Position numbers and translations under genes: made by a program. Under the pieces are notes generated by a model. It was given only the letters and a program-made list of their open reading frames with translations, ran no database searches and was not told where the DNA came from. DNA of 64,000 nucleotides. Origin: Okapia johnstoni. Its lineage: Eukaryota; Chordata; Mammalia; Artiodactyla; Giraffidae. The first letter of the stretch is position 1. Each line of letters starts with the position of its first letter. The DNA is taken from positions 61,122,730-61,186,729 of the forward strand of contig CM044317.1 of the NCBI GenBank assembly GCA_024291935.2, given 5' to 3'. Of the stretch, positions 24,673 to 36,984 are shown piece after piece.

Positions 24673-24684
24673 ACTGTAAAGTTT

Positions 24685-24795
24685 AGGAGGATAATAATAA
24701 TTCCTATTGCATAGGATTGTTGTGAGATGAATTAGTGCATGTAAAGTCTTTAAAACAGTGCTTGTCACATAATAAACATTCAATCAATGTGAGTG
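24685..24795 (+). repeat. MIR 3' half
   Basis: GATAATAATAATTCCTATTG, ATAGGATTGTTGTGAGATGA, TGCATGTAAAGTCTTTAAAA and CACATAATAAACATTCAATC follow the MIR 3' consensus. Confidence 0.75.
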
Positions 24796-25005
24796 ACAAT
24801 TATTTTAACTTATTAGTGGCATTATTATTACCGATCAGGAAGGAACATTATTAATATGCTTAATGGCAACCAATCCCCTCAGCATTGTACAAAAAATGTT
24901 TTTTGTGCAATCATTCCTGAACTTCATCTTTAAATCATTAAATATAGTCTTATCTATCTTTTTTAAGTAAACAAGTACACTAAATGAAATGGAAGATCTC
25001 TCTTC

Positions 25006-25066
25006 ACCATCCATCATCAGTCCTCTTTTTCCTGGGTGACGCTCTGGTCCAGTACAATATCATGCC
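25006..25066 (+). repeat. 61 bp local direct repeat, copy 2
   Basis: ACCATCCATCATCAGTCCTC...ATCATGCC, 955 bases from copy 1. Flanks of the two copies do not align. A BOV-A2 SINE follows 11 bases later (its target duplication starts at 25077). Confidence 0.88.
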
Positions 25067-25087
25067 CTTCCCCATAGGACTAATGAC

Positions 25088-25366
25088 TGCTGCTGCTACT
25101 GCTGCTAAGTCGCTTCAGTCGTGTCCAACTCTGTGCGACCCCATAGACGGCAGCCCACCAGGCTCCCCCGTCCCTGGGATTCTCCAGGCAAGAATACTGG
25201 AGTGGGTTGCCATTTCCTTCTCCAGTGCATGAAAGGGAAAAGTGAAAGTGAAGTCGCTCAGTCATGTCCGACTCTTAGCAACTCCATGGACTGTAGCCTA
25301 CCAGGCTCCTCCGTCCATGGGATTTTCCAGGCACGACTACTGGAGTGGGGTGCCATTGCCTTCTCC
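25088..25366 (-). mobile_element. BOV-A2 SINE (Bov-A dimer)
   Basis: Nearly consensus dimer on the minus strand. GGACTAATGAC at 25077-25087 and 25367-25377 is an exact 11 bp target duplication. Confidence 0.94.
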
Positions 25367-25377
25367 GGACTAATGAC

Positions 25378-26509
25378 ACCAACATAGAATAATTTTGCAG
25401 GATCACATTCAATTTATTTGAACCTTTGGTTTAATCTTGAAGAAAAAAGAGAATCAGATGAGGTGTATTGAGATACTCCTGTCCTGATCTGCTCTGTTAT
25501 TCTATTCTATATCTATATTTATATATCTAAAGAGGAAAAAAATCTTTTCCTCACTCCATTTCTCCACTATGTCCTCTATTTTAATGCCCAAAACCCTTGT
25601 ATAAAAGCACATGAAGAATGAGATGGGGCCCTTGCCCCATGTATCCACTTCATCTCTTGGTTCCTGTCATGTGTTACACGCGTGCCAGGCTCTGGGTACA
25701 TACCCACTCTCCTTTCTCTTTTTCATCGACTCCCTTAGTGAGTGCCATGACAGAAATGAAGAAGAGGGGAAAATGAGGGCCCCCGAGAAAGAAGATTATA
25801 ACTGGCAATAGGGGACAGAAAAGCAAGAACTGTGAAGATGAGAGAAAACATTTGATATCAGATCAGGCTTCTGGGCTGCACACAGTTGTTTTTGAGTTTC
25901 CTGTGCGCTCCTGAAGCAAACATGAGGGAAAAATAACATCTTAAAAGGATACTGTAATTAAAAGTAATGTATTTATTCCAAGACGTAAAATAAGTCTATA
26001 ACAATAGAGAAGAACTTAACCAACCAGTGATAGCCAAAATGATTTTTCATAAGAGTGCCAGTATTTGAAATAAAATGTATTGTTCAGTGGAGTCAATTCT
26101 GGTGTCTTTCTCCTGGTGAGGCTGGTCACTCATGATTGTGAACAACTGCCTTTGATCCTTTTAGGTAGATTGCATAGAGGTCTAAATATACCCTAAAGGT
26201 ATTTTTTTTTTTGAATCATAGAATATATATATTTTTCTGTAAGCTCTTCTTTCTATTTTAGAGAAAGTATATTAGTAATTAAAAAACACTTTTTCATTGT
26301 AACTTTACAGTGATGCTGCTTATGAAAAAGAACATGTTATGTGGTAAGAAGAAAAAATAACTGAATCACAAAAATTACAACTGTAAGAAATGTTGTGAAT
26401 TTATATTACTGGATACTCACCTTGAGGTTCATTGTACAAAATATTGACTTGATTAAAAAGGAATTAGCTTTATCGAGTTGGAACTACTTTAGGGAAAAGG
26501 AAGGAAAAT
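25378..26509. other. Unassigned intergenic sequence
   Basis: AT-rich, with a T-run near 26202-26211. No gene or repeat recognised. Confidence 0.5.
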
Positions 26510-26700
26510 GAGAGGCGAGCTTGAGGCGATTCCCAGTGTTTCGGGGGGAAGACGCATTACCGGGGAAGGGCTGCTCTGCTGTGTGCTTATCTAGAAAACC
26601 GTACCGTCAAGTTCCGCCTCACAGTGACATCTCATGGAGCTTGATGGCACTTTCTGACACCAAACTGATTCAGTGGCGGTGACGTCAAACACACATCAGT
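26510..26700. promoter_or_regulatory. CpG-bearing patch with a perfect CRE
   Basis: About ten CpGs fall in roughly 170 bases (26517-26686) of an otherwise CpG-poor, AT-rich intergenic stretch, ending in TGACGTCA (26680-26687), the palindromic CREB/ATF site. No repeat family recognised. It is a candidate enhancer or remnant promoter; no TATA box or transcript is evident. Confidence 0.35.
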
Positions 26701-26802
26701 GTTCACAGACTCACTGAAATCAGAGGGCTTTGGCTTTACATGGAACATAATCTACTCTCATAAAGAATAGAACCATTTAAAATAAAAAATTTTGCTCTAT
26801 GA

Positions 26803-27015
26803 GAGACAGCATGAGATAATAGAATTTGGGGATTTGGAGGGTGAAGGTCACATAACCATAGCAGCTGTGTGGTCCCAGATAGGTTATTTAACCTTTCTGA
26901 GATCCTTTTATTCATCAGAAAAACAATTCCTATTTCAGAAAGTCACAATGAGGATTAATGCAACAATAGAACTACAGTGACAATCATGGCCTCTAGTAGA
27001 CAGTAAGTCATAATC
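26803..27015 (+). repeat. MIR, near full length
   Basis: GACAGCATGAGATAATAGAA..., AGCAGCTGTGTGGTCCCAGA, TAGGTTATTTAACCTTTCTG, then AGTCACAATGAGGATTAATG; this follows the MIR order from tRNA-related head to tail. Confidence 0.75.
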
Positions 27016-27555
27016 AGTAGTATGCTGCAGCTGGCCCTTATCAGCTAATAAGGACTGATTGATAAATTATCAGAAATTTTGAGAGCCAGTTATTCAACAC
27101 AGTCATTGTTGAAAACTATATATGCTTATATAAATAAATTATATTAAAAACAAATGTAATACATATATACTTATAACATGAATTTCTAATCAGTTCATTA
27201 AATTTTATTATTATTTATATTCTGAGCCTATTTGACTCTATTGCATCTGTAGGACGAAATATATATATGATGAAAAATATATATGATGGTGTTTCACTGC
27301 ACATTTCTTCCCAACCCTGAATTCAGCGACTACATGGTGATAATGTGAAACCATAGTGGGAATATTTGTACCACAGATATTGGCAAATGATGTAAATCAG
27401 AGCTTTTTTCTCCCCTGAAGAGAGTTGGTTGTTAAACATTTACACTACCAGCAGGTAACAAAAAACATTAGTTTCTTTCCCTTTAATGTATGTAAATATG
27501 TAAATCATGTATGGCACATAAAATGTGTTGGTGAAACATGAGTCTTATTGTTCTT

Positions 27556-27775
27556 GTTAGTTTCTTTTTTGGCCATGCCATGAGGCATGTGGGATCTTAG
27601 CTCCCCCAAAAGTGAAAGTGAAAGTGAAGTCACATTCGACTCTTTGTGACCTCATGGACTGTAGCCTGCTAGGCTCCTCCGTCCATAGGATTCTCCAGGC
27701 AATCAAACCTCCCCCCACCCCCAGCGGTGGAAGCATGGAGTCTTAACCACTGGACCACCAGGGAGGTCCCTCCAT
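27556..27775 (-). mobile_element. CHR SINE with nested Bov-A module
   Basis: Outer CHR on minus strand (GCCATGCCATGAGGCATGTG ... AACCACTGGACCACCAGGGA). Inside, about 27606-27712, is a Bov-A monomer (GTGAAGTCACATTCGACTCT ... CATAGGATTCTCCAGGCAAT). Confidence 0.8.
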
Positions 27776-28599
27776 TGCTTTTAGTTGGGTGTCAGCTGAC
27801 TCTTAGAAGTTGCCTTAGATATAATCTCATTCAATTCCCTTGGTAGACCAGAGGCAAAGTGGCCCACCCAAGGTTATGACTAACTAAGGACAACCCCAAA
27901 GACTTGTCTTGTGTCTAATCTTGATGATTTCCAAGTTTTCTCTCCTTCCTTCCTTCAAAGCTAGAGTAACACCCCACCTCCAGGCTCTGTGACTAACTGG
28001 GACATTGAACAGGAGTAACTTAGGAGCACCAGCTTGACACCTGGAGTTTAGCCTAAACCCCACTTACTTCTTGTCCAGTTCTGTCCTGTGCTCCAGTTTT
28101 GGTAACTCTGCTTGGGCCTTATTTGGGGTCTCAGTTTACTCCTCGGATTCCTGGCAGCTCTGCCAAGGGTATCTTAGTTGCTCCCTCTGTTGGAGGGACC
28201 TTCAGCTTCTGTATTCTGTAGTTAGGGCTTTGCCTTGTCCATGCCAGGCAACCTCCCTCTGTAAGGACAGTAAACCTGCCTGGAGCAGATCCTTGCTACT
28301 TGCTTTTACCCAACATGAGTGGATCTGATTGCCTTCACACCTGGATCCACTGCTGCCAGACCTTTCCTTATATCACTGGTGTTAACTCTCATCCTCTTCA
28401 ATAAGACCAAGGACATGTGACCCATGGTCACAATATTGCATACTCAAGCTACTAGTGCCCACATTTGGCCTGTGGGGCTGGGCTTCCTCCTCTCAGACCC
28501 TGTCCCTGTGAGCAAGTCTGCCTCTGGGTCATGTACCCTCCTAGTCTGTTTTTCTGTAGTTGGCTGAACCAGGAGAGATCCGGTCACAAAATATGATAA

Positions 28600-28690
28600 A
28601 AGTATAGCTGCAAAGGGAGATTAACTCTACCTGACATTAAACATACTATAAAGCCTCTATACCTAGAACAGTATGATACTGGCTCCTTGG
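28600..28690 (+). mobile_element. L1 ORF2 remnant
   Basis: ACCTGACATTAAACATACTA, TAAAGCCTCTATACCTAGAA and CAGTATGATACTGGC correspond to the 3' part of L1 ORF2. No open frame remains. Confidence 0.5.
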
Positions 28691-29009
28691 AGAAGTGGGT
28701 CATTCCAGAATTGAGGCAAGGAAGATACAAGATGAACCCATAACATCTTGTGATCTTATTTAGTGGGAAACACCAGCGTCTTTTTCACTAAGATGAGGCA
28801 TAGGGACATTTCTCACAAACCACCAAGACCACATGGCCATCTTGCTCTATAAAGTATTCCAGATCAAAATTCCACAAACCAAGGCCCAGAGATTAAATCT
28901 GGCTGTCTGCCACCTGTTACTAATTGGAACTCCTAAAGTTTAATTGGAACACAGTCACTCCCACTTGTTTCCTTATTGTTTATGGCTGCTTGCCGGCAAA
29001 GTTGAGTAC

Positions 29010-29168
29010 ACACAGCCCCTTGTATCCATGGCTGCGATGCATGGATACAGGCTGGGGTACAACTGGTCCATGCCATTTTATATAAGGGACTTGAGCATCC
29101 TTGGATTCTGGTCTCTGTGGGGATCCTGAAACCAATTCCCAGAAGATACCAAAGGATGACTGTAGTGG
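29010..29168. mobile_element. MER2-like Tigger non-autonomous element
   Basis: Ends ACACAGCCCCTTGTATCCAT and ATACCAAAGGATGACTGTA are diverged inverted termini; inside is CCATTTTATATAAGGGACTT GAGCATCC and TGGGGATCCTGAAACC. TA flanks fit Tigger target use. Minus-strand ORFs over it are shadows. Confidence 0.75.
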
Positions 29169-29850
29169 CAACACAGAGACCATAGGGACCACATTGCCTA
29201 AAATATTTGCTACAATTTACTATCAACCCATTATAGAAAAAAATGTGCTGACACCTGTTCTAGAACATGGAATGGGGTGCAAAACTTTCTCACTTTTGTT
29301 TTATGAAACAAGTTTGACACTGATACAGAAACCATTTAAGGATAGTACAAGGGAAGAATATTGAAGAACAGAATCACTCATGAACACTGATGCAAAATAC
29401 TAAGTATAATACAGCAAACAAATATTTCTCTATAAGTTCATTGACATTGTTTTGAGCAGAACTTTAGTAATTTGGTTTAGTGCCACATATATTTATTTTA
29501 TCACTGCTGGTGGTGGTTTGGGTTTTTTGAGGTCACTGTGCTTAGTGTTGGAGATATGAACACAAAGTCTAACTGATGCCTTCAATATGCTTATTGTCCA
29601 TGGGGGAAATACACACTGTAAATGTTTTACTCAAAAGTGATGTTTATTTTTAGGGTATAAAGAGGGGTGTAGAAGTAATTAGCAGGCCAAGGGGTTCAAG
29701 GAAATCAGTTGCATTGTTGCACATTGCATAGTTCACCACATGTCTGTTTTGACCATATGAAGCCTGGTGCACATTTACAATGAGTTGGAACCTTGGACTG
29801 TGCATTGCTCTGCTCCTCACGTCCAGCATTGAGTCTAGATTCTTGCTCAC

Positions 29851-31225
29851 TCTCAATTCAGTTTAGTCACTCAGTTATGTCTGACTCTTTGCAACCCCAT
29901 GGACTGCAGCACACCAGGCCTCTCTGTCCATTACCAAATCCCGGAGCTTGCTCAAATTCATGTCCATCGAGTTGGTGATGCCTTCAAACCATCTCATCCT
30001 CTGTTGTCCCCTTCTCCTCCCACCTTCTATCTTTCCCAACATCAGGGTCTTTTCCAGTGAATCATTTCTTTGTATCAGGTGGCCAAAATACTGTAGCTTC
30101 AGCTTCAGCGTCAGTCCTTCCAAAGAATACTCAGAATTGATTTCCTTCAGGATTGACTGCTTTGATCTCCTTGCAGTCCAAGGGACACTCAAGAGTCTTC
30201 TCCAACACCACAGCTCAAAAGCATCAATTCTTGATGGTGCTCTGCTTTCTTTATGGTCCAACTCTCACATCCATACATGACTACTGGAAAAACCATAGTC
30301 TTGACAAGACAGACCTTTGTTGTAAAGTAATGTCTCTGCTTTTTAATATGCTGTCTAGGTTGGTCATAACTTTTCTTTCAAGGAGTGTCTTTTAATTTCA
30401 TGTCTGCAGTCACCATCTGCAGTGATTTTAGAGCCCAAGAAAATAAAGTTTCTTGCTATTTCCATTGTTTCTCCATCTATTTTCCATGAAGTGATGGAAC
30501 CAGATGCCATGATTTTAGTTTTGTGACTGTTGAGTGTTAAGCCAGCTTTTTCACTCTCCTCTTTCACTTTCATCAAGAGGCTCTTTAATTCGTGTTCACT
30601 TTCTGCCATAAGGGTGGTGTCATCTGCATGTCTGAGGTTATTGATATTTCTCCTGGCAATCTTGATTCCAGCTAGTGCTTCATCCAGCCCGGCATTTTGC
30701 ATGATGCACTCTGCATATAAGTTAAATAATCAAGGTGACAATAAACAGCTTTGACGTACTCCTTTTTCAATTTGGATCCAGTCTGTTGTTCCATGTCTGG
30801 TTCTAACCATTCCTTCTTGACCTGCATACAGATTTCTCAGGAGGCAGGTAAAGTGGTGTGGAATTCCCATCTCTTTAAGAATTTTCCAGTTTGTTGTGAT
30901 CCACATAGTCAAAGGTTTTAGCATAGTCCCAATGAAGCAGAAGTAAATGTTTTTCTGGAATTCTCTTGCTTTTTCTATGATCCAACAGATGGCAATTTGA
31001 TCTCTGATTCTTCTGCTTTTTCTAAATGCAGCTTGAATATCTGGAAGTTCTCAGTTCATGTACTATTGAAGCCTAGCTTGGAGAATTTTGAGCATCACTG
31101 CTGGTGTGTGAGATGAGTGCTGTTGTGCGGTAGTTTGAACATTCTTTGGCATTGCCTTTCTTTGGGATTGGAATGAAAACTGACCTTTTCCAGTCCTGTG
31201 GCCACTGCTGAGTTTTCCAAATTTC
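29851..31225 (-). mobile_element. BovB (RTE) LINE fragment, 3' part
   Basis: Minus-strand translation pieces match BovB from the middle of the reverse transcriptase to the 3' end: ITTNWKILKEMGIP (near 30860), the metal-binding box as HADD (the usual Tyr lost, near 30630), SHEIKR, and [10 protein letters not shown] to MRWFEGIT (30261-29990). Several frameshifts are present. Flanks carry GCTCACTCT (left) and GTTCACTCT (right), a probable 9 bp target duplication with one change. Confidence 0.9.
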
Positions 31226-31249
31226 GTTCACTCTAGATATAAATGCATT

Positions 31250-31560
31250 TCATTCTGTACTGTTGTGCTTCTTGGGTCTAGTACTGAGCCTGGCACTCAA
31301 CCACTATGGGTAGGCGCTTTGCATCATGCACTGTCAAGTTCCCTGTACTCTGTACTCAACCTGCCCTTGGCTCCTTGAGGGTAGGTATCCTGTATTGTGT
31401 ACTGGTTCATTTCTTGTGCCAAGCAGTGAGCTTAAGATAACTGCTTTCTTTGTGCATTGTTCATCATGCCCACTTGTGAGACTGACACACAGCTCCTAGA
31501 GGGCAGGCATCTTGCATCGTGCACTGTCATGTTGCTGTGCCTGCCCCTGGGCCTGAAATT
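31250..31560 (+). repeat. Degenerate tandem of L2-like tails
   Basis: Three related units begin GGGTAGGCGCTTTGCATCAT (31308), GGGTAGGTATCCTGTATTGT (31379) and GGGCAGGCATCTTGCATCGT (31501). Each continues with a GCACTGT/GTACTGG-type block and a 'most frequent site' phrase. Similar text before 29850 suggests the neighbouring BovB inserted into the same array. Confidence 0.45.
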
Positions 31561-34500
31561 GAGCCATGAAGGGTCAGTGAAGGTTACCCAGGTAAATGCA
31601 GAACCACAGGGGATTCTGGGTAAAGGAAGTAGCATGACAAAGGCAGGAATGTAAGTGTTGAGATGTGGATTTACACCTTTTATTCCTACTGCCTATTTTC
31701 TCCCTTCTGGTTTTGGGCCTCCCTGGCAAACAGGTCATGGAGACACATTTCTGGCAACTTTATAAGACCTATGCTTTCTGCTGGGCACCACGTGTTTGGG
31801 GCCTCAATCCCACTCATAGTAGAATGTGCGTCCTGCTAATTTGCAGTGAGATGAGTAACACCCAAGCAACTTGCTTGGAGATGACCTGTTAGGCTCAAGA
31901 ATAAGCAGAATGAGCAGCAACTTACTTGAATTCACATTTTCCTCTTATTCTACCTGAAGAGATTTTTGTTGTTGTTATTTCATGGTTTTCTGATGAAAGA
32001 TGTCTCAGGTGGGAAAATCTTTAGCAATTCTGAGAGTGTCAGAAACTTCCAAAGAGGAGGGACGACACGCTTTGAAATCTGAGTTAAAACTCTTCTCTCT
32101 TCTGAATGCCCTTCACAGCCTCTGGTCTGGTCTTTTCGATTTGGCTTTTGAAGTTCTGTTATCTTTCAAGCTTAATTCCTCTTGGAGTGTGACCAACTTA
32201 CTAGAGAAGCTACGTTTTTTTCAAAAGGAATATTGAAACCAGAGCATTTCCATGGGAATATGGATTAGTGTTCCTGTACTTTTTTCCCCTGCTAGCATTT
32301 GCCCTGCTTGAAAGCACATTCTCTTGCAGACCCATGGATTCTGGTATTGTTTCTCAACCAAATTGGCAAGGACAAGCAAAGTGAACACGCTAAAGGGACG
32401 CCCCATCCATCCTGCTGATTGTGTTGTGCATGAGTTCAGGTACAAATGTATGAGATTGTTGCCTCTCATAGGTCAGGGGACCAACCATCATTTTCTGAGA
32501 TTTTGGGGGTATTGACAAAATATGTCAAACAATAAGATATGCCAGAGTTTTTCAGGAACAGCAGTCTAATCTCATTCGAAGGTAATGTCACCAGGCTAAC
32601 TGTGACTTCTTCACCAGTGTGAGGCTTGGAGCCAAGGGCCCTCCTTGCACCCACTGTGACAGGCCCTCCACTAGATGAATGTACTTACAGTTATCCATAT
32701 GTGGTGGGCTCTGAGTGGTATTGTGTGTCAGAAGCTATTTTCAGCAAACAATGAATGTTCAAGATCCTTGATATTTAAATAAATAAATCATTACTTTTTT
32801 TTCATTTGAAAAAAAATTTTTTAATCATTTACTGGGACCTTCAAGGGATCAGGAGGGGTTGATAACAATACTTGTCCTAAAGTTGCTTACAATGAGAAGA
32901 AATGTTAAACAAAGGCACCATTTTCTTAATGATACTGCATTTACTAAGATAATAATGTCAACACCTACCTTTTAGAATAAAGAATTAATGGCTCCCCATC
33001 TGGGCTGCTTATCTGCAATATGGGGCGTAGGAATTGACATAAACATTTCTTTTGAGTCTCTGCCAGAATTACCTGTGGGTACTGAAATAAGCACCCTGGA
33101 GGGTAGATGTTAACCATATTCCCATCGTGCCCTGACAGGTGTAACTCTATGAACAGGTGGATATTCAGGTCAAGCCTTTTCATGTATTTACAGCTGCTGC
33201 CTCTCCAGTTGCTGAACTATCCAAATTCACTCATGCATCAATGTATGTTCCTAAAAGATATGCCTGTGACTATATGATATAACCAATCAACTGAGACACA
33301 ATAATCAACTAGTGTCATAGAATGACAATTTCAATTTGCAGGCATGTCTACTATTAGAGTAGAAGTAAGTGGATCATACCATGGTCTGGTTATTTCATTT
33401 GGACATACAGAGCCATCATCAAGTAATTAGCATTAATCATTATTTGATTAGTATCTAATGATGATTTCCTAAATGTCTCAAAGCAAATAAAAGTGGGTTT
33501 TCTACTACTCTATGACTATAGAGTTACTTTATATACCTAGATTCCTGTTTTCTTTCCAGTGTCTGTGTGGTCTACTTCTCTTTGAGTCAACTGTGTTGTG
33601 TGCACATTTTCAGGCTAAGATGTGTTAACATGCAAAAGAAGTAAGAGTCAAATGCAATTAAAAATGACAACAATGAGCTCTACTTCTATATCACTAGTGA
33701 ACTAAGCTGTTTACCTTTACTACCATGGTTTACTGTGATGAAAATGGCAATTAGTTTATTGTTTCCATCATTGTTTTTGAAATTCAAAATTTTAATTCAT
33801 GTTAAACTGTGTAAAATTTAACATTTTAATAGAGAAAACGTAAGGATCCTTGTTATTGAGAGACCAGGCCTCATATAAATAGAAGTTGACATCTGCTGCC
33901 TCACTGTCAGATATTATGAAGTACAAAAGAGAGAAGTAATTTCAACTGTCATGCTGGTTCCTGGCATGGAAAGACCTTTATAGTGTATCAGGCTAGTCCT
34001 TGGTTCTTAACATTTGTGTCTTAGAATGCATGAGAAGTATAATGGGCATTCAGGAGTTCAGTAAAAGTCTGCACTGTGCACTACATTCACTGCTGGGGAA
34101 CATGTCTGGATGTATGGTGGGTTGGCCACCAGAGATCTTTTGAATAAAGGACCTCAGAATTTCCTGGCAGAGATTCCATTCTAAGCGAAGTAAGAGACAG
34201 GCAGATAAGCTTAACCCAGTGGTAAAGTCTCCAACATCATAATGAAAGAATCATTAGTTCATTCAATCCACAAAGGTTTATTGAACACCTATCACAAGAT
34301 TCTGAGTTTAGCACAGTATCTGTTACCCAGAGTTGGCTTCCACCCTAGCCTGGCCTTATGGAGAGGGTAGATTCTGAACACAGAGTGGAAAGGGATGTTT
34401 AAAAGGGAGTATAACGTAAAGAGAGACAGGATTCCTCCTGAACCCCTGCCTCTTACCCTACCACACCCATGCATACATCACCATAGGTCTCTGGGGATAT

Positions 34501-35451
34501 GGAGGTAGTAACAGTGTCAGCTGGGCAGCCACGGTGCCCAGCAGGATCAGCAGCGGTGCTGACAGTTAGCCACACCTGACAGTGCCCTGTGGTCCTGGCT
34601 GGCTGTGTGTGAGCAGAGCTAAGGAATTCTCAGGGACTCCTGAAAGCTCTGAGAACAAGTTGCAGGGGCTGGGGCCCATGGTGGCTATGAACCAGCCAAA
34701 GAGATGGAAAAAGAAGTAATTCCACACCAAGAATTGTTAAGTTCTTTCTCCAAATATTTCAAAGATATTGTCTGGAAGGAGAAATTAGAAAGATTAAGTA
34801 ACTTTTTTGAGGACAATCACATAGTAACCAGTTTGACTGATTTCAATAACCTCCATACAAATTAAGAGTCTGTGTGACTGGTCAGTCAGCTGGTCAGTCT
34901 GTGGGTATAAACACAGGTAACGCTCAGTGGGTTGGCTGGTCCTTTTGCAATCTTTCCCATGAGGTGGCTGCAAGTGTAAAATGAAGCCTTGGGGTGTTCT
35001 ATCATAATAGTTCTGGCCCTTCACCTCAAAAAACTTTTATTTTCAGTGATGTTTCCCAGAGAGACTTAACAATTCCATGCTCTCAGAGCTTGGGTGTGTG
35101 TACTTACTAATTTCAAACAATTTAGCATTAGTACCTCAAACGCAATCGATGTAGATAATAATACCAAGTATACACATTGTTCTTAAATTTATCTTTAAGT
35201 TTAAAAATAATGAGAAATAACTCAGAATCTAGCGATAGGTGTTCAGTTAACTTTTGTGGATTGAATGAATCACTCTTTCATTATTAATATAATGTTATTA
35301 TATAATTACTTTCATCACTAATATTAATTAATTTTTACTGTGCTCTCAGAAAAACCTGACACAATTCTAAGGTGGAAGACTTGTGATAATCAAGCTGAAA
35401 AGTAATGTGGTAATCACATGAGGATGAGACACTGCTACAATTGTCAGGAAC
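31561..35451. other. Unassigned intergenic sequence
   Basis: One L2-like piece (34250-34370). Otherwise no repeats of ruminant type and no coding signal across nearly 4 kb. Confidence 0.45.
34250..34370 (+). repeat. L2-like repeat
   Basis: TTCAATCCACAAAGGTTTAT, TGAACACCTATCACAAGATT and TAGCCTGGCCTTATGGAGAG follow the ancient L2-type pattern. Confidence 0.45.
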
Positions 35452-35468
35452 CACATACATGCGCGCGT

Positions 35469-35503
<35 letters not shown>
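35452..35503. repeat. Alternating purine/pyrimidine tract with (CA)n microsatellite
   Basis: ACATACATGCGCGCGTGCGC followed by about 16 CA units: 52 bases of unbroken purine/pyrimidine alternation. GC-rich alternation at the left end makes it a strong candidate for Z-DNA. Confidence 0.95.
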
Positions 35504-35506
<3 letters not shown>

Positions 35507-36377
35507 GTCCACATGCACAAGTACAAAATGGTGTCATGTATAATTTTCCCATGTGAGCACCTTCAGTACCCTTGAATTAACAAGATAAATAGACATATAT
35601 TTTTTGACATTGAAACTTATATGATATGTAGTGACATTTTAATTAGGTGAACTGTGTTCTTTTATGAAAATATTTGTTTTCATATTAGTTAATGTGCTTT
35701 TGAAATATTAGTGTACTGAATTTTTCCTTTCTTTATGTGTATTCACTTTCATTGGACTGTGACACCTTTGAAATGTAATTTTTTAAAGGCAGCAAATTTG
35801 ACAGGTAATCACTAACAAAAGAATGGTTTTAATTAGCCCCATAATGAATCGTTATCACTAGCCTCTTTCAACAGGCTTACAAATACAAATATGTCCATAC
35901 ATATTACATGTGTAATAAATGTATGTACATTTTAATTTTAAAGCTAATTCATATTTTTATACAGACTCAATACACGTTACTATTCAACGTTGATTATAAG
36001 AGGGTTGAAATGCAACTAAAAAGACAAGATTAGAAAGAGATTAGAAACAAATTTTAATTAGAAAATTGCTACTGCAAATCTTTTTAGGAAGTAGGCAGAC
36101 ATAATTAATAAATAGAACCATTTAGAGACTTTTCTTGACAAGTGGCCCTGGGCTGGAACTCTGGAGGGCTATATTCTAGTCACACCTCTAACTGGCTTTC
36201 CTAGTGACCTTTAGTAGTTGATAGATCTTTCAGAAACTAGGAACATATTAGGTGATCAATAAATGCCTCTGAATTTCATTAAGGTCAGGAGAAAGAATCT
36301 CAGGTCTTTGTTTTACCCACAAGAGAGTTTTCAAAGTTGTTTGGAGGAGATCTTGGGACCAATATAAAATGAGGCTC

Positions 36378-36562
36378 CTTGGGACTTCCTTGGTGGTCCA
36401 TTGGTTAAGAATCTGCCTTCCAATGCTGGGGACTCGGCTTCAGTCCTCGGTCAGGGAACTAAGATTCCACAAGCCGTGGGGCAACTAAGCCTGTGAGCCT
36501 CAATCACTGAGCCTGCACGCCGCAGGAATGTGCTGCAACTAAGAAAGTAAAGAAAAGAAAAA
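36378..36562 (+). mobile_element. CHR SINE
   Basis: GGGACTTCCTTGGTGGTCCA start, CTTCAGTCCTCGGTCAGGGA, ACTAAGATTCCACAAGCCGT, and an A-rich tail. Confidence 0.88.
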
Positions 36563-36984
36563 GGCTCCTGGCTCTGGTCTTTGGAAGCTTCAGATATTCT
36601 GGATCCAGGCTAGATTTTATGGACTTGTAAGAAGACCAAAATGTTTTCTCTTTTCAGTGTGAACACCGCAGTGTTAAAAAGATAGTTTTAAATGTCGCAT
36701 AATCTAGACCTTGCTGTAAACTTATCTGCAATTGACCATTAGACTGTTTCTCACCTGGTGGGCTTCGGTGGAGCTGTCTCAGAAGAAATGAGACTTGCTC
36801 TGTGCGTCTACAACCATGGAATTTTCTCCCTGAGGGTCCCCCTGCCTGCATTCACTTTTGGGAATTTTTGGGGGTCCTATGCTTTAGGACTTCTGCTTGC
36901 TCTGCTTGGATGAAATGCCCTTGGTGACTGTCGGCTATTGCCCCTGTGATGCTGGAGGAGAAATGCTGGTCAAACACTCCGGCA

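Larger units (their letters stand above)
27016..29009. other. Unassigned intergenic sequence
   Basis: Besides the CHR/Bov-A nest and L1 remnant listed, 27016-27555 and 27780-28590 contain no recognisable gene. The latter is less AT-rich but has no long open frame. Confidence 0.45.
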
